A DNA stretch of 64,000 nt from Candidatus Omnitrophota bacterium (GCA_041653595.1 JBAZFB010000001.1:62001-126000); one strand, 5' to 3'; numbered from the stretch's first letter, positions 41,901 through 51,102 are shown. The notes: generated from the letters alone by a model not told the origin. A program made the numbers and translations.

Positions 41901-42323
41901 CATTAAAATGACCGAGGGATACACTTTGCTGTTTGTTGACACCTTGCAATGCGTAACGTAACCATTTCTGGTAATATCGATTGCAATACCCTCTTTTGTC
42001 GCTCTCGCTTCAGCATAGAGTTCGCCTTCATACTCATGATTCTTTAATTCTAAATGGTCTAAGCTTAAATCCTTATTGACAAAAACGATAATTTCCCCTG
42101 TTTTTTTTGAATCGGGCGCATCCGCAGTCGGATAGTCATAGCTCAGTATCCTCACTTCGTGCCCTTCTTTATCCTCGCGGGGCAAAATCCGGTAGTTAAA
42201 ATAGCCTGTCTTCTTGTTTTCAAAAAATATATTGCCCCAATATTCTTCATTGATTGCATCAGCCAATGTGTATCCGGTGGACATGGATATTATCAAAATT
42301 GTAAAGAAAAATTTAAATTTCAT
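38961..42323 (-). CDS. Exported transglutaminase-like/TPR multidomain protein
   Basis: A 1120-residue protein with a signal peptide (about 1-22), a beta-rich N-terminal part, a transglutaminase-like domain, a middle domain and a TPR tail. The transglutaminase core is complete: Cys382 in GDCSEYAVLF, His416 in GYHMWNEIY and Asp431 in WLPVDVT. The middle domain (about 520-640), with YLLIGRVSQES, resembles FlgO/TolB-N-like modules that read out surface or cell-envelope state. About eight TPRs run from about 690 to 1090. The gene is more AT-rich than its left-hand neighbours. It may be a cell-surface peptide-modifying or protease-like factor; substrate unknown. Confidence 0.8.
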   Translation of the reverse strand: MKFKFFFTILIISMSTGYTLADAINEEYWGNIFFENKKTGYFNYRILPREDKEGHEVRILSYDYPTADAPDSKKTGEIIVFVNKDLSLDHLELKNHEYEGELYAEARATKEGIAIDITRNGYVTHCKVSTNSKVYPSVILMKLVADRNLGVGSYEFDVFEEDFLEVIKEKLTVVRKFESPIGGKQKVFFEIAVSSKTFDNLNQRFIIDEDGKLISGQYENINVLYKVIPESEVEKDAILPASKRSSIPVATYMVDLNKLYYLKVKGRSFTLIRNNLILRSPRQKVSFINNNYEVIVENNIKIPDRIFKIGRENTNKYLADSVYAEINDNAIRSLALEIAGADENIITKVTKISKWINGEIKFTEKKGFYSARDVLKIKEGDCSEYAVLFCALCRSLGIPAKGVLGISYGHGYFGYHMWNEIYDNGTWLPVDVTVNQIGFVDAGHIKFSDTDLSFKALALYNYQMLGSCYFDRFEVLDYKGTAGMTFEELSKLPRPNLRKYPEAVLPVISPEDIIIKDPMRIGISYFDVGSLAEEHQPINIGLQRVFRRNLMCIRKFSILDYYSEPGEKNCFLKNGKELTAACEKRGVEYLLIGRVSQESSDNNSLILSVSIFDKKRNATIVLDEIKCRKDVFLKASQKMIFQIVKNLEVSISDLERRRIEEFYLPDFSCFLLYSKGAYQGENISKRNVTSFFEGLIYLRLALKKDPNFSLAYKELANFFPAGRIDTADYMYDAALKLDPFDADCYWDKYMALIGSNKNDRKIYDETKVLLEKALNIAPYFALAHLSLGSRYSHNHEYDKALKETLKAQTLSPKSPAVYYNLAVIYGNKKMFKEAEQSYLKCLELDNKYTDAYVWLNELYFDVNEVDKALQLLKKGLEIMPDSPELRVEICRVFYKKDNIEQVIDNAKKALELDEDIGRAHYFLGLAYKKKDKVDDAIREFKLEESINPEYHYTYERLGFLFDKKDDFKQAIFYYKKAIEYGSTLGCAYNNLAWDSIIENSERDKTIYWAKKGVELGPEDHDHLGTLGWAYYENGKYDEAIEIFQKVLGKGKFKATDALGLSVSYLRKNDKKKALEILRKAFDKDKGLNKKEIFKQEESFITSNLDIEIKDIIKSSKENKE

Positions 42324-42754
42324 GTATTTTCGTCTTTCTTTTTCATAATAAAAATTTTAGTAACTATAATTTTTTGAATGCTGCTTGTATTATTATACCT
42401 CATAATTATAAGTATTTAAAGGAGTTAGGCAAAGGTCTTTGATCAATTTGTGGAGGGTAAATCAGTTTGGCTTTTGATTATCTATCAGTATCGGGTGGCG
42501 CACTCTGGGAAATAAGAATATTATCCTTGATAAGCTACAATTTTAGCAGAAATCCCTGGGGACAGTTCTGGGATTAAATACAAAAACGTCCCCTTACTTC
42601 CCTAAAAAGCCAAGTCGCTGGTTGGAAAGCCATTTTCTAGGTGACTTTGGGATACTGTGTATAATTTTTGCACCGTGCGCTCTTGAGGCAGGATAAAACT
42701 ACTTGTCAATTAAGTTAATTCCGGACCCTATTTTTTCTCTGTTCTTTTTCATTT
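42324..42754. other. AT-rich intergenic region with a weak promoter and a palindrome
   Basis: This 431-nt gap holds a possible promoter on the minus strand for the 38961-42323 gene: TTAAAT (forward 42414-42419), 16-nt spacer, TATAAT (forward 42392-42397). It also contains the GGGGAC...GTCCCC remnant at 42558-42593 described separately. I see no further gene, no tRNA and no clear terminator for the upstream 42755-43096 gene. Confidence 0.5.
42558..42593. repeat. Palindrome resembling transposon ends
   Basis: GGGGACAGTT on the left and AACGTCCCC on the right, with 17 nt between. The outer GGGAC...GTCCC and the GTT/AAC steps resemble the ends of the transposon at 62893-63522 (GGGACGGTTCTT). It may be a solo remnant; similarity is short. 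Confidence 0.45.
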
Positions 42755-43096
42755 TCATGGCATTGTAACATAAAAGCCATGTTTTATTAAAATCGGCGCT
42801 AAAATTCGTAATGCAAGGTGAAAAAATACAAGCATTAAAACGCCTATCTGGAATAAGGTTGCTAACATACTTAAAATAATCGAGACTAATTTGTTTATCT
42901 TTGAAAAATTTTTAAATAAATAACCTGCCGTGCCAACAAAAATCAGAATACTTACCAAAAGTATTACCGGTAACCAAAATTTTTGAAATATCTTACCACT
43001 ACCTCCTTGACCCGCTAATACATCAGCTATGAAAACTATCGAACTCAAAAATAGGTAAGCTACATACCCAATAATGCATAAAATAAATGATTGCAT
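42755..43096 (-). CDS. Three-helix membrane protein, candidate immunity protein
   Basis: A 113-residue protein with three hydrophobic segments (about 2-27, 40-62 and 70-100) and almost no extramembrane part. No family recognised. It begins only 17 nt after the RHS protein gene, with an AAGGGGGA site before the ATG, so it is co-transcribed with the RHS gene. Genes in this position often encode immunity proteins against the RHS C-terminal toxin; a membrane immunity protein would suit a toxin acting at or in the membrane. This is a position-based inference. Confidence 0.65.
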   Translation of the reverse strand: MQSFILCIIGYVAYLFLSSIVFIADVLAGQGGSGKIFQKFWLPVILLVSILIFVGTAGYLFKNFSKINKLVSIILSMLATLFQIGVLMLVFFHLALRILAPILIKHGFYVTMP

Positions 43097-43113
43097 AATT
43101 ATTCCCCCTTTTC

Positions 43114-46100
43114 TTAATATAAAGGAATTGGTTTATCTGCACCGGGTTGCCACCCGGGCAAATTTGGTATATTGGAAACACCGGCATCTTCTAAAATTCC
43201 ATAAGTATAGGAGTTACTATTATAAAAGGGATCAATTGGCCAAGGTGTAGCATCATATGATAAATCATTTTCATATTTTCCTGCTGAATTCAAGATATCT
43301 TTTATCAAATTTGTATCTGAACGTTTATCTAATATCCTCTGGCTATTTTTTAATTTTTCAGGTCTGTCAGCGGAGCTGCAAGGCGTAGCTACTAATTTAC
43401 CATCTTTAGGATTGGCACTTAAGGTAAGTTCCAATTCGCCCTTTGAATTCTTATAGAAACCTGAGTTGGCAAAATCACTTGGATTATCGGGATGAAGTAT
43501 AATTACCGTGTGGCTCCCCATTCCTAATACAGGCCTTGCTCCTATTGCTACATATAATCCCCACGGATCATACTTATTAATGGGATCGTTATTGAGGTAG
43601 ACGTAAAGGTTGGGTCCGTCTATCATCTCCAACGGGTCTTTGGTGATGAAGCGCCCTATTAAGGGGTTGTAATACCTGGCGCCGAAGAAGACAAGCCCTG
43701 TCTGGGGAGTGTATTCCTTGGTCTTGTAGGCGTATTTGGATTCCAAAGAGCCGGACTGATAGATTATGTTGCCGAACGCATCGTAATCGTAGGTCTGGAT
43801 GACAACGCCACTGCTGTTGGTTATCTGGTTGACGTTGCCTAAGTTGGAGTCATGATAATAGAGCGTATTCGTCCAGTCGAAACTGCTTACAAGCCCTCCT
43901 ATCCCTCCGGGGGCTGAAGGCAACTTGGAGTACATTATCAGGATATTATTTGAGGGGTCTCTTTCAATGAGCGGGGCAAGGCCGTCATAGAGGTATTTTA
44001 CCACGTTGCCGCCTATGTTGGTAGTGATACGTCTGCCGTCGCCTGAATAGGCGTAGTAGGTATTTATATAGGGGGTTATTATGCCCCAGGGCCTGTTCTC
44101 GTAGTCGTAGTAGTAATAGGTGGTGCCGGTCCTACTGTTGGTTTCAACAACGAGATTGCCGTTGTTGTCGTAGGAGTAGCTTATCGACTCATACGGTAAA
44201 ATCCTTGAAGTAATCTGGTTGGCGGCGTTATATGAGTTGGATATGGGGAGGCCGTCTCTTGTTTCTGAAGTGCGGTTTCCGGCATTGTCATAGGTGTAAT
44301 TTCTGGTGTATGGGTATGAGCCTGTTTTGTCCTCATGGGTGAGGCGCCCAGCGTCGTTGTAGATAAAGTTATAGGTGTTGCCGAAGTTGTTGCTAATAGT
44401 TGTTATCTTACCGAGACTGTTGTAGTCATAGTGGTAACTCGAGAGGGTGTTCTGGGAACCATCTTTAACCGTTAAGGTGTTTACCCTGTCGTTGTCGTAG
44501 TAGAGCCATTCGGTGTAGGTGGAGTTGGGATAGTTCATTCTTGTCAGGCGGTTAGCGGTGTCGTAGTAAAAGGTTGTAGTCTGGCTCTGGGAGTTGGTCA
44601 GGGTATAGGGCAGGTTGTTGGCGTAGTAGGCGTAAGAGAAGTAACCTGCCGGAGTGGTCATGGATATCCTGTTACCCGCGTAGTCATAGAAGTAGGTTAT
44701 GGTGTCGTTGGCCTCGGGGCCGTCTACGGACGAGAGCCATGTCCTTGAGTTGTAGGTGTAGGTTGTCGCGCCATAATAATCGGTCATGGTAGCTGTTTTG
44801 CCATATCTGTTGTATAAATATACCACAGAGTTCGAGTCCGGGTATGAAACGGAATAAAGCTTGCCCGCTAAGTCATAGGTATAGGTGATGGTGTTGCCGT
44901 TAGCGTCTGTCTTGGTCTTGAGCTTACCGTTCTTGTAGTAGGTGCAGGTTGTTGTTTTGTTTAAAGGGTCAGTCTCGGTTAAGACGACGTTGACGTTGGG
45001 GTCATAGGTGTAAGTGGTGGTGTGGCCGTTCTGGTCTACCACGGAGGTAAGGTTACCTACCTCATCATAATTGTAGGTCGTAGTATTTCCCAAGCCGTCT
45101 GCGACTGTCTTTATGCGGTAATAGCTATCAAAGGTGCGGCTTTCGACGGCTAAAAGCGTGCTGTCCGGACGGTATTTCTTCATGGTAGTGTAGTTTTTGC
45201 TGTCATTGAGTAATGGCGGGGAGCTTTCATAAGTGAAGATAGTTATCTCTTGGGTAGGGTCGGTTACTTTAGTCAGGCGATTGTAGTGGTCGTTGTATTC
45301 GTAGGTGGTCTCAACAGGATTACCGTTGACGTAGCGGATGAGTTTCGTCATATTACCGAACGCGTCGTATTCATATTGCGTTACTTTGGTTCCAGGATCG
45401 GTTATGCTTACGCACTGGTTGAGTTCATTGTAAACATAGGTTGTTGTATGATTATTCGCGTCCCTGAAGGTCAAGAGATTGGAGTTTTTGTCGTAAGTAT
45501 ATTCTTCATAGCTTGAGTCGGGATAGGTCTTTCTCGTGAGCCGGCCTAAACCGTCATATTCGTAACTTGTGGCAATCGGATCACTGCCGCTGTTATCGCC
45601 GTATTTTGAGGAAGTCATACGACCAAGTGTATCGTACGTGTACTGAATATAATTGCCTTCCCCATCCGTTTCCTTGGTGGTATTTCCGTATGTGTCGTAG
45701 GTATAATCCGTGGCTATGCCTTCGGGATCGATTATCTTCGTAAGACATCCGTACTGGTCGTACTGTTTTTCTATCGTCGCCGTTCCCTGATTATTGGGAG
45801 AAGGTGTGTATCTATGCCTTAGATTGCCATTTGAATCGTAGTCATATGTCCACGCCCTCTCTTTGGGATCTGTTATCGAAGTGATATAATGAAAAGTGGG
45901 GTCATAAGTAAAATACGCGGTATAACCTTCGTCGTTGTCGAGCTGCAAGGCGCTGCCAAAACGGTCTTGCACCCAGCCGCAGCCTTTGCCGTTCTCATCC
46001 GTAACCGAATCGCGAATATAACTATCATCGAAAGTGTAATTTGTTACGCCGTTATTTGAATCCGTAATGCGAGTAATCTTTCCCTTCACGTATTCAAAGA

Positions 46101-49100
46101 TGCTGGTTCTGTTGCGCATGTCGGTTATTGTGGTAATGCCTGTTTCAAAGAGATATTCATAAGTCGCCTGATTTCCTTTTGCGTCAGTAACGCGGTCGCA
46201 GACGTCGCTTATGTTCGAAGGGTCCCTGATATAATGATATTCCGTCCTGTTTCCCTCTGAGTCGATATACGCAGTTACGTTATGGATATTGCTTGCGTCA
46301 TTATATTCGTATGTTTCCGAATAATTTTCGGGGCCTGTCACCGAAATTAGGTTTCCATTGTCATAATAATAATTATAGGTAACCGAAAGCGAACCGGCAA
46401 CACCTGTCACCGTCGAAATCCGGCCGTTACTATAGGTAAAGTCAATATGCCTGTCCCAATTTTCGTATATCATATACAAAATGGGGCCGCCATAAATATA
46501 CGAAAGACGGTTTCCGTTTAAGTCCTCAATATATAAAACACGACGGGTACCTTGATAGTTATCGAAATGATATCTCTGTTTCCCGTACTTAATGGTCCAG
46601 CGCATCCAGTCATATGTCCCGTCACCATTATTGATTAGCTCCGAGCCGTCGCATTCAGGCCCGTAGTAGGAGCCGGCGCCGTTATACTCGTAACTAAATA
46701 TCGTTCCATCCGGCCCGGTTATGATGACTTTTTCGGGATCCTGCCCTTGAGCCGGGATTACCTGCATTTTGACATCGTGCGCAAGCGCCCAACCAAAGCC
46801 TATTTTGGAATCAACCTCACTGCTCGATGAATAGGTCCTTGTAAGATTCAGGCTGATGCCGTGTTTTCTCCCCCTTCCTAGTATGAATATATCTGTCTTC
46901 GGAATGATCACCTGGCCGCCTGTTATGGCTATTGGGTCAACGGGGGTGTCGCACTGTGTCGACGCGCGTTGCCCGCTTCCCATATATGTCATTCCTAACC
47001 CGCCGTCCGCATGCGGGTTATGCCCCGTCATCGAATCGTAAAGGTTAACACCCATCAAGTAATCCTCAGGAAGGCTTGCCTCCAATTTGCCATACTCTAC
47101 TTCCCATTCGCCATTCGGAAGAACACCGGGATCGTTCTTAGTTATGCCTCCCTCGGATGACCGGCGATTACCGCCCTTAATGGCTAACAGCTCGTCGGCA
47201 GCTAATTCTTTAACGTCAGGACGAGCCTTGACCGCCAGTATCTGTCCCTTCCATCTGGCCGGAAGCTCTTTATAGCTAATGAATTCGCTTGATAAATTAT
47301 CTCTAACCAATATGCCGGCTGATCTTATACTCTCAAGGAATGCGTAATGACCGCTGTCTATAAACAGTATCGCTTCCCCGTTGTATTCCTTCAGTTTTTC
47401 TGCATCAATCTTAAATGCTGATACTTTCAAACCGTTATTTTTGGCCGCCTTTATAAGACCAAGTAAAGTGGTCCCGTCTTTATCCGTTCCGGCGGATTTA
47501 GCTATCTCTTTCGGCGTAGATTTTATACCGTAAGTCTTAAGCAATAAATTCAATGCATATGGGCCGCAAGCGTTATTTAGCGATGTCGCCGCTGACTGTT
47601 TGCCCAATCTTTCTATCAGCTTCAGCACCCCTTTGGCCTCGGCTGTCAGGAAATGATACGGATAATTGGACACTAGCCGCTCAAAAGTTTCTTTGGCAAG
47701 CGGATAATTCCGCTGGTAATACCGGACCTTTCCTATCCAGAATAGAGCTTCCGCGGCATAGTAGGTGTCGCTGTTTAACGCTGTTTCATATTCCTTAAGG
47801 GCTTTTTCATAATCTTTGCGTTCAAAATATATGTGGCCTATCTCTATATGAAGCGGAGCCACAAATTTACCCTCATCTATCTTGCTCTGCGCGTAAGCTA
47901 TCGCCTCATCCGCCCCGTAATATATGACCTTACCCGTCATAGGATCTCTTTTCTTCTTCTCGCGTAACGCTTGGACGATCTTAATATCGTCTCCTTGCGA
48001 CTTAAAATATTCTATCGCCTTGTCGAATGACCTGAGCTGCCAATATATGTCCCCCAAAGCGTCCAGGTCGTTTGCTGTGTTAAAATATTTGATTGCCTGG
48101 TTAAACTGCTTTCTTTTTAGGGCCATCCTTCCCAATCCGGACATATCGTTGGCATCAGTAAAATACTTCTCGGACTTTACGTAATCGCCAATTTCGCCGT
48201 AGAGAAAACCGAGGCCGGAAATATCATTAGCCTTTTGAAATAGTTCCAACGCTTTGTCGAATTTCTTGTCCTTAAGTTGAGTGAGACCTAATCCCGAGAG
48301 GTCGTTGGCGGCTGTAAAACAATTCTCCGCCTCCTTGAAATCACCCGCTCCCAGATAAACGTGACCTAACAACGAAAGATCATTCGCATTCTTGGCATAT
48401 TGCGCGGCTCTTGCATAATCTTTCTGCACGCAATAGGTAAACCCTATGCCCGAAGGGTCGTTCGCTTTGGTAAAACTATCCAGCGCTCCCTTATAATTAT
48501 GCCCCTTAAGATACGCATAGCCTAAGGCGGACGGGTCGTTTGCCTGTTTCGCGTATGATAGAGCGGCGGAATAGCTATTCATACCGTTATAGGCGACACT
48601 TAAGCCGGATTTGTCGTTTGCCTGGCTAAAAGAGCTGATAGCTTTGTCGTATTGCCTCTTGCCGCAGTAGGCATGGCCTAAGGCAGATAGATCGTTTGCC
48701 GCCAAGGCATATTTTATCGCTTCGTCGAATTGTTTCTTTCCTGAATAAGCAAGGCTTATCCCGGAGAGATCATTTGCCTGCTTAAAATATTTTAAAGCGC
48801 TGTCAAAATCCCTTTTGCCGCAGTAGGCATGGCCTATCCCCGAATTGTCCTTGTTAGAAGCGAACTGAGTAAGCGCCTCGTCGTATCTTCTTTCAGCCAA
48901 AAGGACAAGGCCGAGGCCCCCTTTGTCCCCTGCCTGGCTAAACCATCCCCGCGCTTCGTCTATCTTATTTTCTCCCAGAGCCGCCAGGCCCATCCCCGAA
49001 TAATCATTCGCCTGCCTGAAATATTCTCTTGCCTTGCTAAAATCTCTTTTTCCGCAGTAAGCGAGGCCTATCCCCGAGTAATCCTTCTTCTGCTCAAAGT

Positions 49101-49389
49101 GTCTTATTGCTTCATCATATTGGCGTTTTCCGCAATAGGCCATCCCCATCCCGGAAAGATCATTTGCTTTTTCAAAACTTTCCTTCGCAATGTCGTAACA
49201 CCTCATCCCCAGATAAGCTATCCCCGCGCCGGAATAGTTATTCTTTTTTAGATATATTTCCAGCGCTCCTTTATAGTCGCCTTGCTCGATAGCCCGGAAG
49301 GCGATAACATCATCGGCAGATTCGAAACCCAGTATAAATAACGAACCCAATATCAACGCCGCGGCCACTAAAACTATTTTCCTTTTCAT
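43114..49389 (-). CDS. RHS/YD-repeat protein with TPR-like repeats and C39-like peptidase
   Basis: A 2091-residue protein from the ATG at 49389, chosen for its AAGGAG site 6 nt upstream; an upstream in-frame TTG would overlap the glycosyltransferase gene. After a membrane anchor or signal (KIVLVAAALILGSLFILGF) come about 18 TPR-like repeats of about 30 residues around AND-SGLG-AY-GKRQYDEAI (to about 580), then a C39-like peptidase (Cys608 in NNACGPYAL, His in SGHYAFLES). Many YD repeats (about 960-1800) lead to an RHS core ending ARYYNPLIGRFITKDP and DPWGL. The 146-residue tail (about 1946-2091; HTVIIL, NSNSYTYGILEDAG) is typical in place for a polymorphic toxin, but I cannot name its fold. 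Confidence 0.88.
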   Translation of the reverse strand: MKRKIVLVAAALILGSLFILGFESADDVIAFRAIEQGDYKGALEIYLKKNNYSGAGIAYLGMRCYDIAKESFEKANDLSGMGMAYCGKRQYDEAIRHFEQKKDYSGIGLAYCGKRDFSKAREYFRQANDYSGMGLAALGENKIDEARGWFSQAGDKGGLGLVLLAERRYDEALTQFASNKDNSGIGHAYCGKRDFDSALKYFKQANDLSGISLAYSGKKQFDEAIKYALAANDLSALGHAYCGKRQYDKAISSFSQANDKSGLSVAYNGMNSYSAALSYAKQANDPSALGYAYLKGHNYKGALDSFTKANDPSGIGFTYCVQKDYARAAQYAKNANDLSLLGHVYLGAGDFKEAENCFTAANDLSGLGLTQLKDKKFDKALELFQKANDISGLGFLYGEIGDYVKSEKYFTDANDMSGLGRMALKRKQFNQAIKYFNTANDLDALGDIYWQLRSFDKAIEYFKSQGDDIKIVQALREKKKRDPMTGKVIYYGADEAIAYAQSKIDEGKFVAPLHIEIGHIYFERKDYEKALKEYETALNSDTYYAAEALFWIGKVRYYQRNYPLAKETFERLVSNYPYHFLTAEAKGVLKLIERLGKQSAATSLNNACGPYALNLLLKTYGIKSTPKEIAKSAGTDKDGTTLLGLIKAAKNNGLKVSAFKIDAEKLKEYNGEAILFIDSGHYAFLESIRSAGILVRDNLSSEFISYKELPARWKGQILAVKARPDVKELAADELLAIKGGNRRSSEGGITKNDPGVLPNGEWEVEYGKLEASLPEDYLMGVNLYDSMTGHNPHADGGLGMTYMGSGQRASTQCDTPVDPIAITGGQVIIPKTDIFILGRGRKHGISLNLTRTYSSSSEVDSKIGFGWALAHDVKMQVIPAQGQDPEKVIITGPDGTIFSYEYNGAGSYYGPECDGSELINNGDGTYDWMRWTIKYGKQRYHFDNYQGTRRVLYIEDLNGNRLSYIYGGPILYMIYENWDRHIDFTYSNGRISTVTGVAGSLSVTYNYYYDNGNLISVTGPENYSETYEYNDASNIHNVTAYIDSEGNRTEYHYIRDPSNISDVCDRVTDAKGNQATYEYLFETGITTITDMRNRTSIFEYVKGKITRITDSNNGVTNYTFDDSYIRDSVTDENGKGCGWVQDRFGSALQLDNDEGYTAYFTYDPTFHYITSITDPKERAWTYDYDSNGNLRHRYTPSPNNQGTATIEKQYDQYGCLTKIIDPEGIATDYTYDTYGNTTKETDGEGNYIQYTYDTLGRMTSSKYGDNSGSDPIATSYEYDGLGRLTRKTYPDSSYEEYTYDKNSNLLTFRDANNHTTTYVYNELNQCVSITDPGTKVTQYEYDAFGNMTKLIRYVNGNPVETTYEYNDHYNRLTKVTDPTQEITIFTYESSPPLLNDSKNYTTMKKYRPDSTLLAVESRTFDSYYRIKTVADGLGNTTTYNYDEVGNLTSVVDQNGHTTTYTYDPNVNVVLTETDPLNKTTTCTYYKNGKLKTKTDANGNTITYTYDLAGKLYSVSYPDSNSVVYLYNRYGKTATMTDYYGATTYTYNSRTWLSSVDGPEANDTITYFYDYAGNRISMTTPAGYFSYAYYANNLPYTLTNSQSQTTTFYYDTANRLTRMNYPNSTYTEWLYYDNDRVNTLTVKDGSQNTLSSYHYDYNSLGKITTISNNFGNTYNFIYNDAGRLTHEDKTGSYPYTRNYTYDNAGNRTSETRDGLPISNSYNAANQITSRILPYESISYSYDNNGNLVVETNSRTGTTYYYYDYENRPWGIITPYINTYYAYSGDGRRITTNIGGNVVKYLYDGLAPLIERDPSNNILIMYSKLPSAPGGIGGLVSSFDWTNTLYYHDSNLGNVNQITNSSGVVIQTYDYDAFGNIIYQSGSLESKYAYKTKEYTPQTGLVFFGARYYNPLIGRFITKDPLEMIDGPNLYVYLNNDPINKYDPWGLYVAIGARPVLGMGSHTVIILHPDNPSDFANSGFYKNSKGELELTLSANPKDGKLVATPCSSADRPEKLKNSQRILDKRSDTNLIKDILNSAGKYENDLSYDATPWPIDPFYNSNSYTYGILEDAGVSNIPNLPGWQPGADKPIPLY

Positions 49390-49405
49390 CACGCTCTCCT
49401 TCTTT

Positions 49406-51037
49406 TTATTGGAGCGTCTTGCCAATGAATAACAATATTACCGCCAGAATGATCAGAGGAGTTATTGCCAAGAACCTGACAAATCTATTCTCAAAGCCGC
49501 TATTTAGAATCACTACCCCTATTGCAGTGCCTGCGGCGAAAGACAAAAACCAGATATTCCGTGAAGTTAAGCCGATGGTTAAAAAGAGTCCCGCGAAAAC
49601 ACATTCTATAATCACGGCTATCTTGCTGTTAGCAAGGCTGACGGAGTTATCGGCCGTGACGGGAAAATCGGCTTTTTTGCTGACAAGATAAGCTAACGCG
49701 GCAATAGAGGAATTCACCTGCGTAGCATAGAACATGAACGTATACATGGCAATATAGCGAAATCTCTTTACGGGATGATGAATCATTTCCAAAATGGCCG
49801 GCAGTATTGGTGCGACAATGGTCAGGATAAGCATGGAAAAGAAATCCCATCTCCAAAAAAGGTTGCCCGAGATCCCGACCAATGTCCCAACGAAAGTATC
49901 ATTGAAGGCAAGCGGCATTTTAAACATTGGGCCTTGGAATTGGAAATGGTAAAAATAGAACGGCAGGATTATCCCTACCGACAAAAGAAGCGCTAAAAAC
50001 GGAAGGCCTAACAACAGGCTCTGAGCTGAAACGATGATGTCGAATTTTTCAATCCAGCTTATATTCCTGCTTTTGAGGAAATCCGGGTAGAATTTAAAAA
50101 GACATTCCGCCGTTCCCCTTATCCACTTTTCATTTCTTTTCCTATACTGGCGGTAGGTTGAAGGAAAATCCTCCATACAGGTTACGTCTTTTGCGTATAC
50201 GCCGTAGTATCCCTTCTCCTTTATCTTCATAGAATACGCGAGGTCCTCTGTCGCCACCTCGGGGAAACCGCCGATCGCCCTTAAAACATCGAGGCGCATT
50301 AACGCCCCGTGCCCGTAGAACATAACAAATCCATATTTATTTTTGGTACTCAGGTAATGGTCGCAATGGAGTTCGATCTGATAACCGAGGCCTTGCGCGA
50401 AAGTTGATTTTTGATTCGAATTAAATTCCTGGCGCGATTGAACGAAAGCAACACGCGAATCACTAAAATACGGAAACAGTTTAATTATATAGTCGCTAGG
50501 TAATAGCGTATCGGCGTCAGATACGCTGAAATACTCGAAGTTCCCTATTTTACTCAATCCGTAGTTTAAATTACCCGCTTTATACCCGATCCTTTCCGGG
50601 CGCCGTATTACACTTATTGCCTTAGAATATCTGGCTACAAATTCGTCTATTCTCTCTTTGTATTCTCTGTTGGTGCTGTCATCCAAAATAAAGGTACGGA
50701 AATTGTCGTAGCCCTGAGCGAGACAAGTTAAGACCGCCTCTTCTTTAAAGTCATTGCAGGTGGTATAGAGCAATGCGACCGCGGGAGCCTTTTCCTGATT
50801 TTGCCGAACGATATTATAGCCCGGCGTAGATTTGATATATGAGAATAGAATTATTACAAGGTGATAAAATGCATAAAACCAAAAAATATTAAGTAAGATA
50901 CTAAAACATGCTACGGCAATTTTAGCAAAGATATTTTCTGGACCAACAACAAGGGCTAACACGCGGGGGCTAAAATAAAAAGCGGCGCATAGCCAGCAAA
51001 AGATCATTGTGCCGAACATTACAGGGTTCTTTTTCAT
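49406..51037 (-). CDS. Family 2 glycosyltransferase, membrane-bound
   Basis: A 543-residue processive-type glycosyltransferase resembling cellulose/beta-glycan synthases. Two N-terminal membrane spans (about 8-32 and 40-66), then the GT-A domain: DD at Asp119-120, DAD at Asp174-176, TED at Thr263-Asp265, and QYRKRNEKWIRG (about 297-308), a variant of the QxxRW motif. Five or so C-terminal spans follow. There is no PilZ domain, so no sign of c-di-GMP control. It stands between the big glycoside hydrolase and the RHS gene, 16 nt before the latter; a surface polysaccharide is the likely product. Confidence 0.88.
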   Translation of the reverse strand: MKKNPVMFGTMIFCWLCAAFYFSPRVLALVVGPENIFAKIAVACFSILLNIFWFYAFYHLVIILFSYIKSTPGYNIVRQNQEKAPAVALLYTTCNDFKEEAVLTCLAQGYDNFRTFILDDSTNREYKERIDEFVARYSKAISVIRRPERIGYKAGNLNYGLSKIGNFEYFSVSDADTLLPSDYIIKLFPYFSDSRVAFVQSRQEFNSNQKSTFAQGLGYQIELHCDHYLSTKNKYGFVMFYGHGALMRLDVLRAIGGFPEVATEDLAYSMKIKEKGYYGVYAKDVTCMEDFPSTYRQYRKRNEKWIRGTAECLFKFYPDFLKSRNISWIEKFDIIVSAQSLLLGLPFLALLLSVGIILPFYFYHFQFQGPMFKMPLAFNDTFVGTLVGISGNLFWRWDFFSMLILTIVAPILPAILEMIHHPVKRFRYIAMYTFMFYATQVNSSIAALAYLVSKKADFPVTADNSVSLANSKIAVIIECVFAGLFLTIGLTSRNIWFLSFAAGTAIGVVILNSGFENRFVRFLAITPLIILAVILLFIGKTLQ

Positions 51038-51078
51038 CTTAATTAGGGTTCGAAAGGTGTCGAAAAATTAAAACAAAA

Positions 51079-51102
51079 AACGGCGATTAGAAAATCGCCG
51101 TT
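51079..51102 (-). terminator. Intrinsic terminator in front of the glycosyltransferase gene
   Basis: A 10-bp stem AACGGCGATT / AATCGCCGTT with a 4-nt loop. On the minus strand it is followed by TTTTGTTTTAATTTTT (forward A-rich 51061-51080). It would end transcripts of the 51280-58500 gene, or act on the leader of the glycosyltransferase. The same stem recurs at 58550-58577. Confidence 0.85.

Noticed and set aside
43950..46700. Repetitive DNA that could look like a CRISPR or tandem array
   Set aside because: The repeats are protein-coding YD repeats of the RHS protein, with no uniform direct repeats or spacers.
49390..49425. Upstream TTG start for the RHS protein, adding 12 residues
   Set aside because: It would overlap the glycosyltransferase gene, while the ATG at 49389 has an AAGGAG site at ideal distance.
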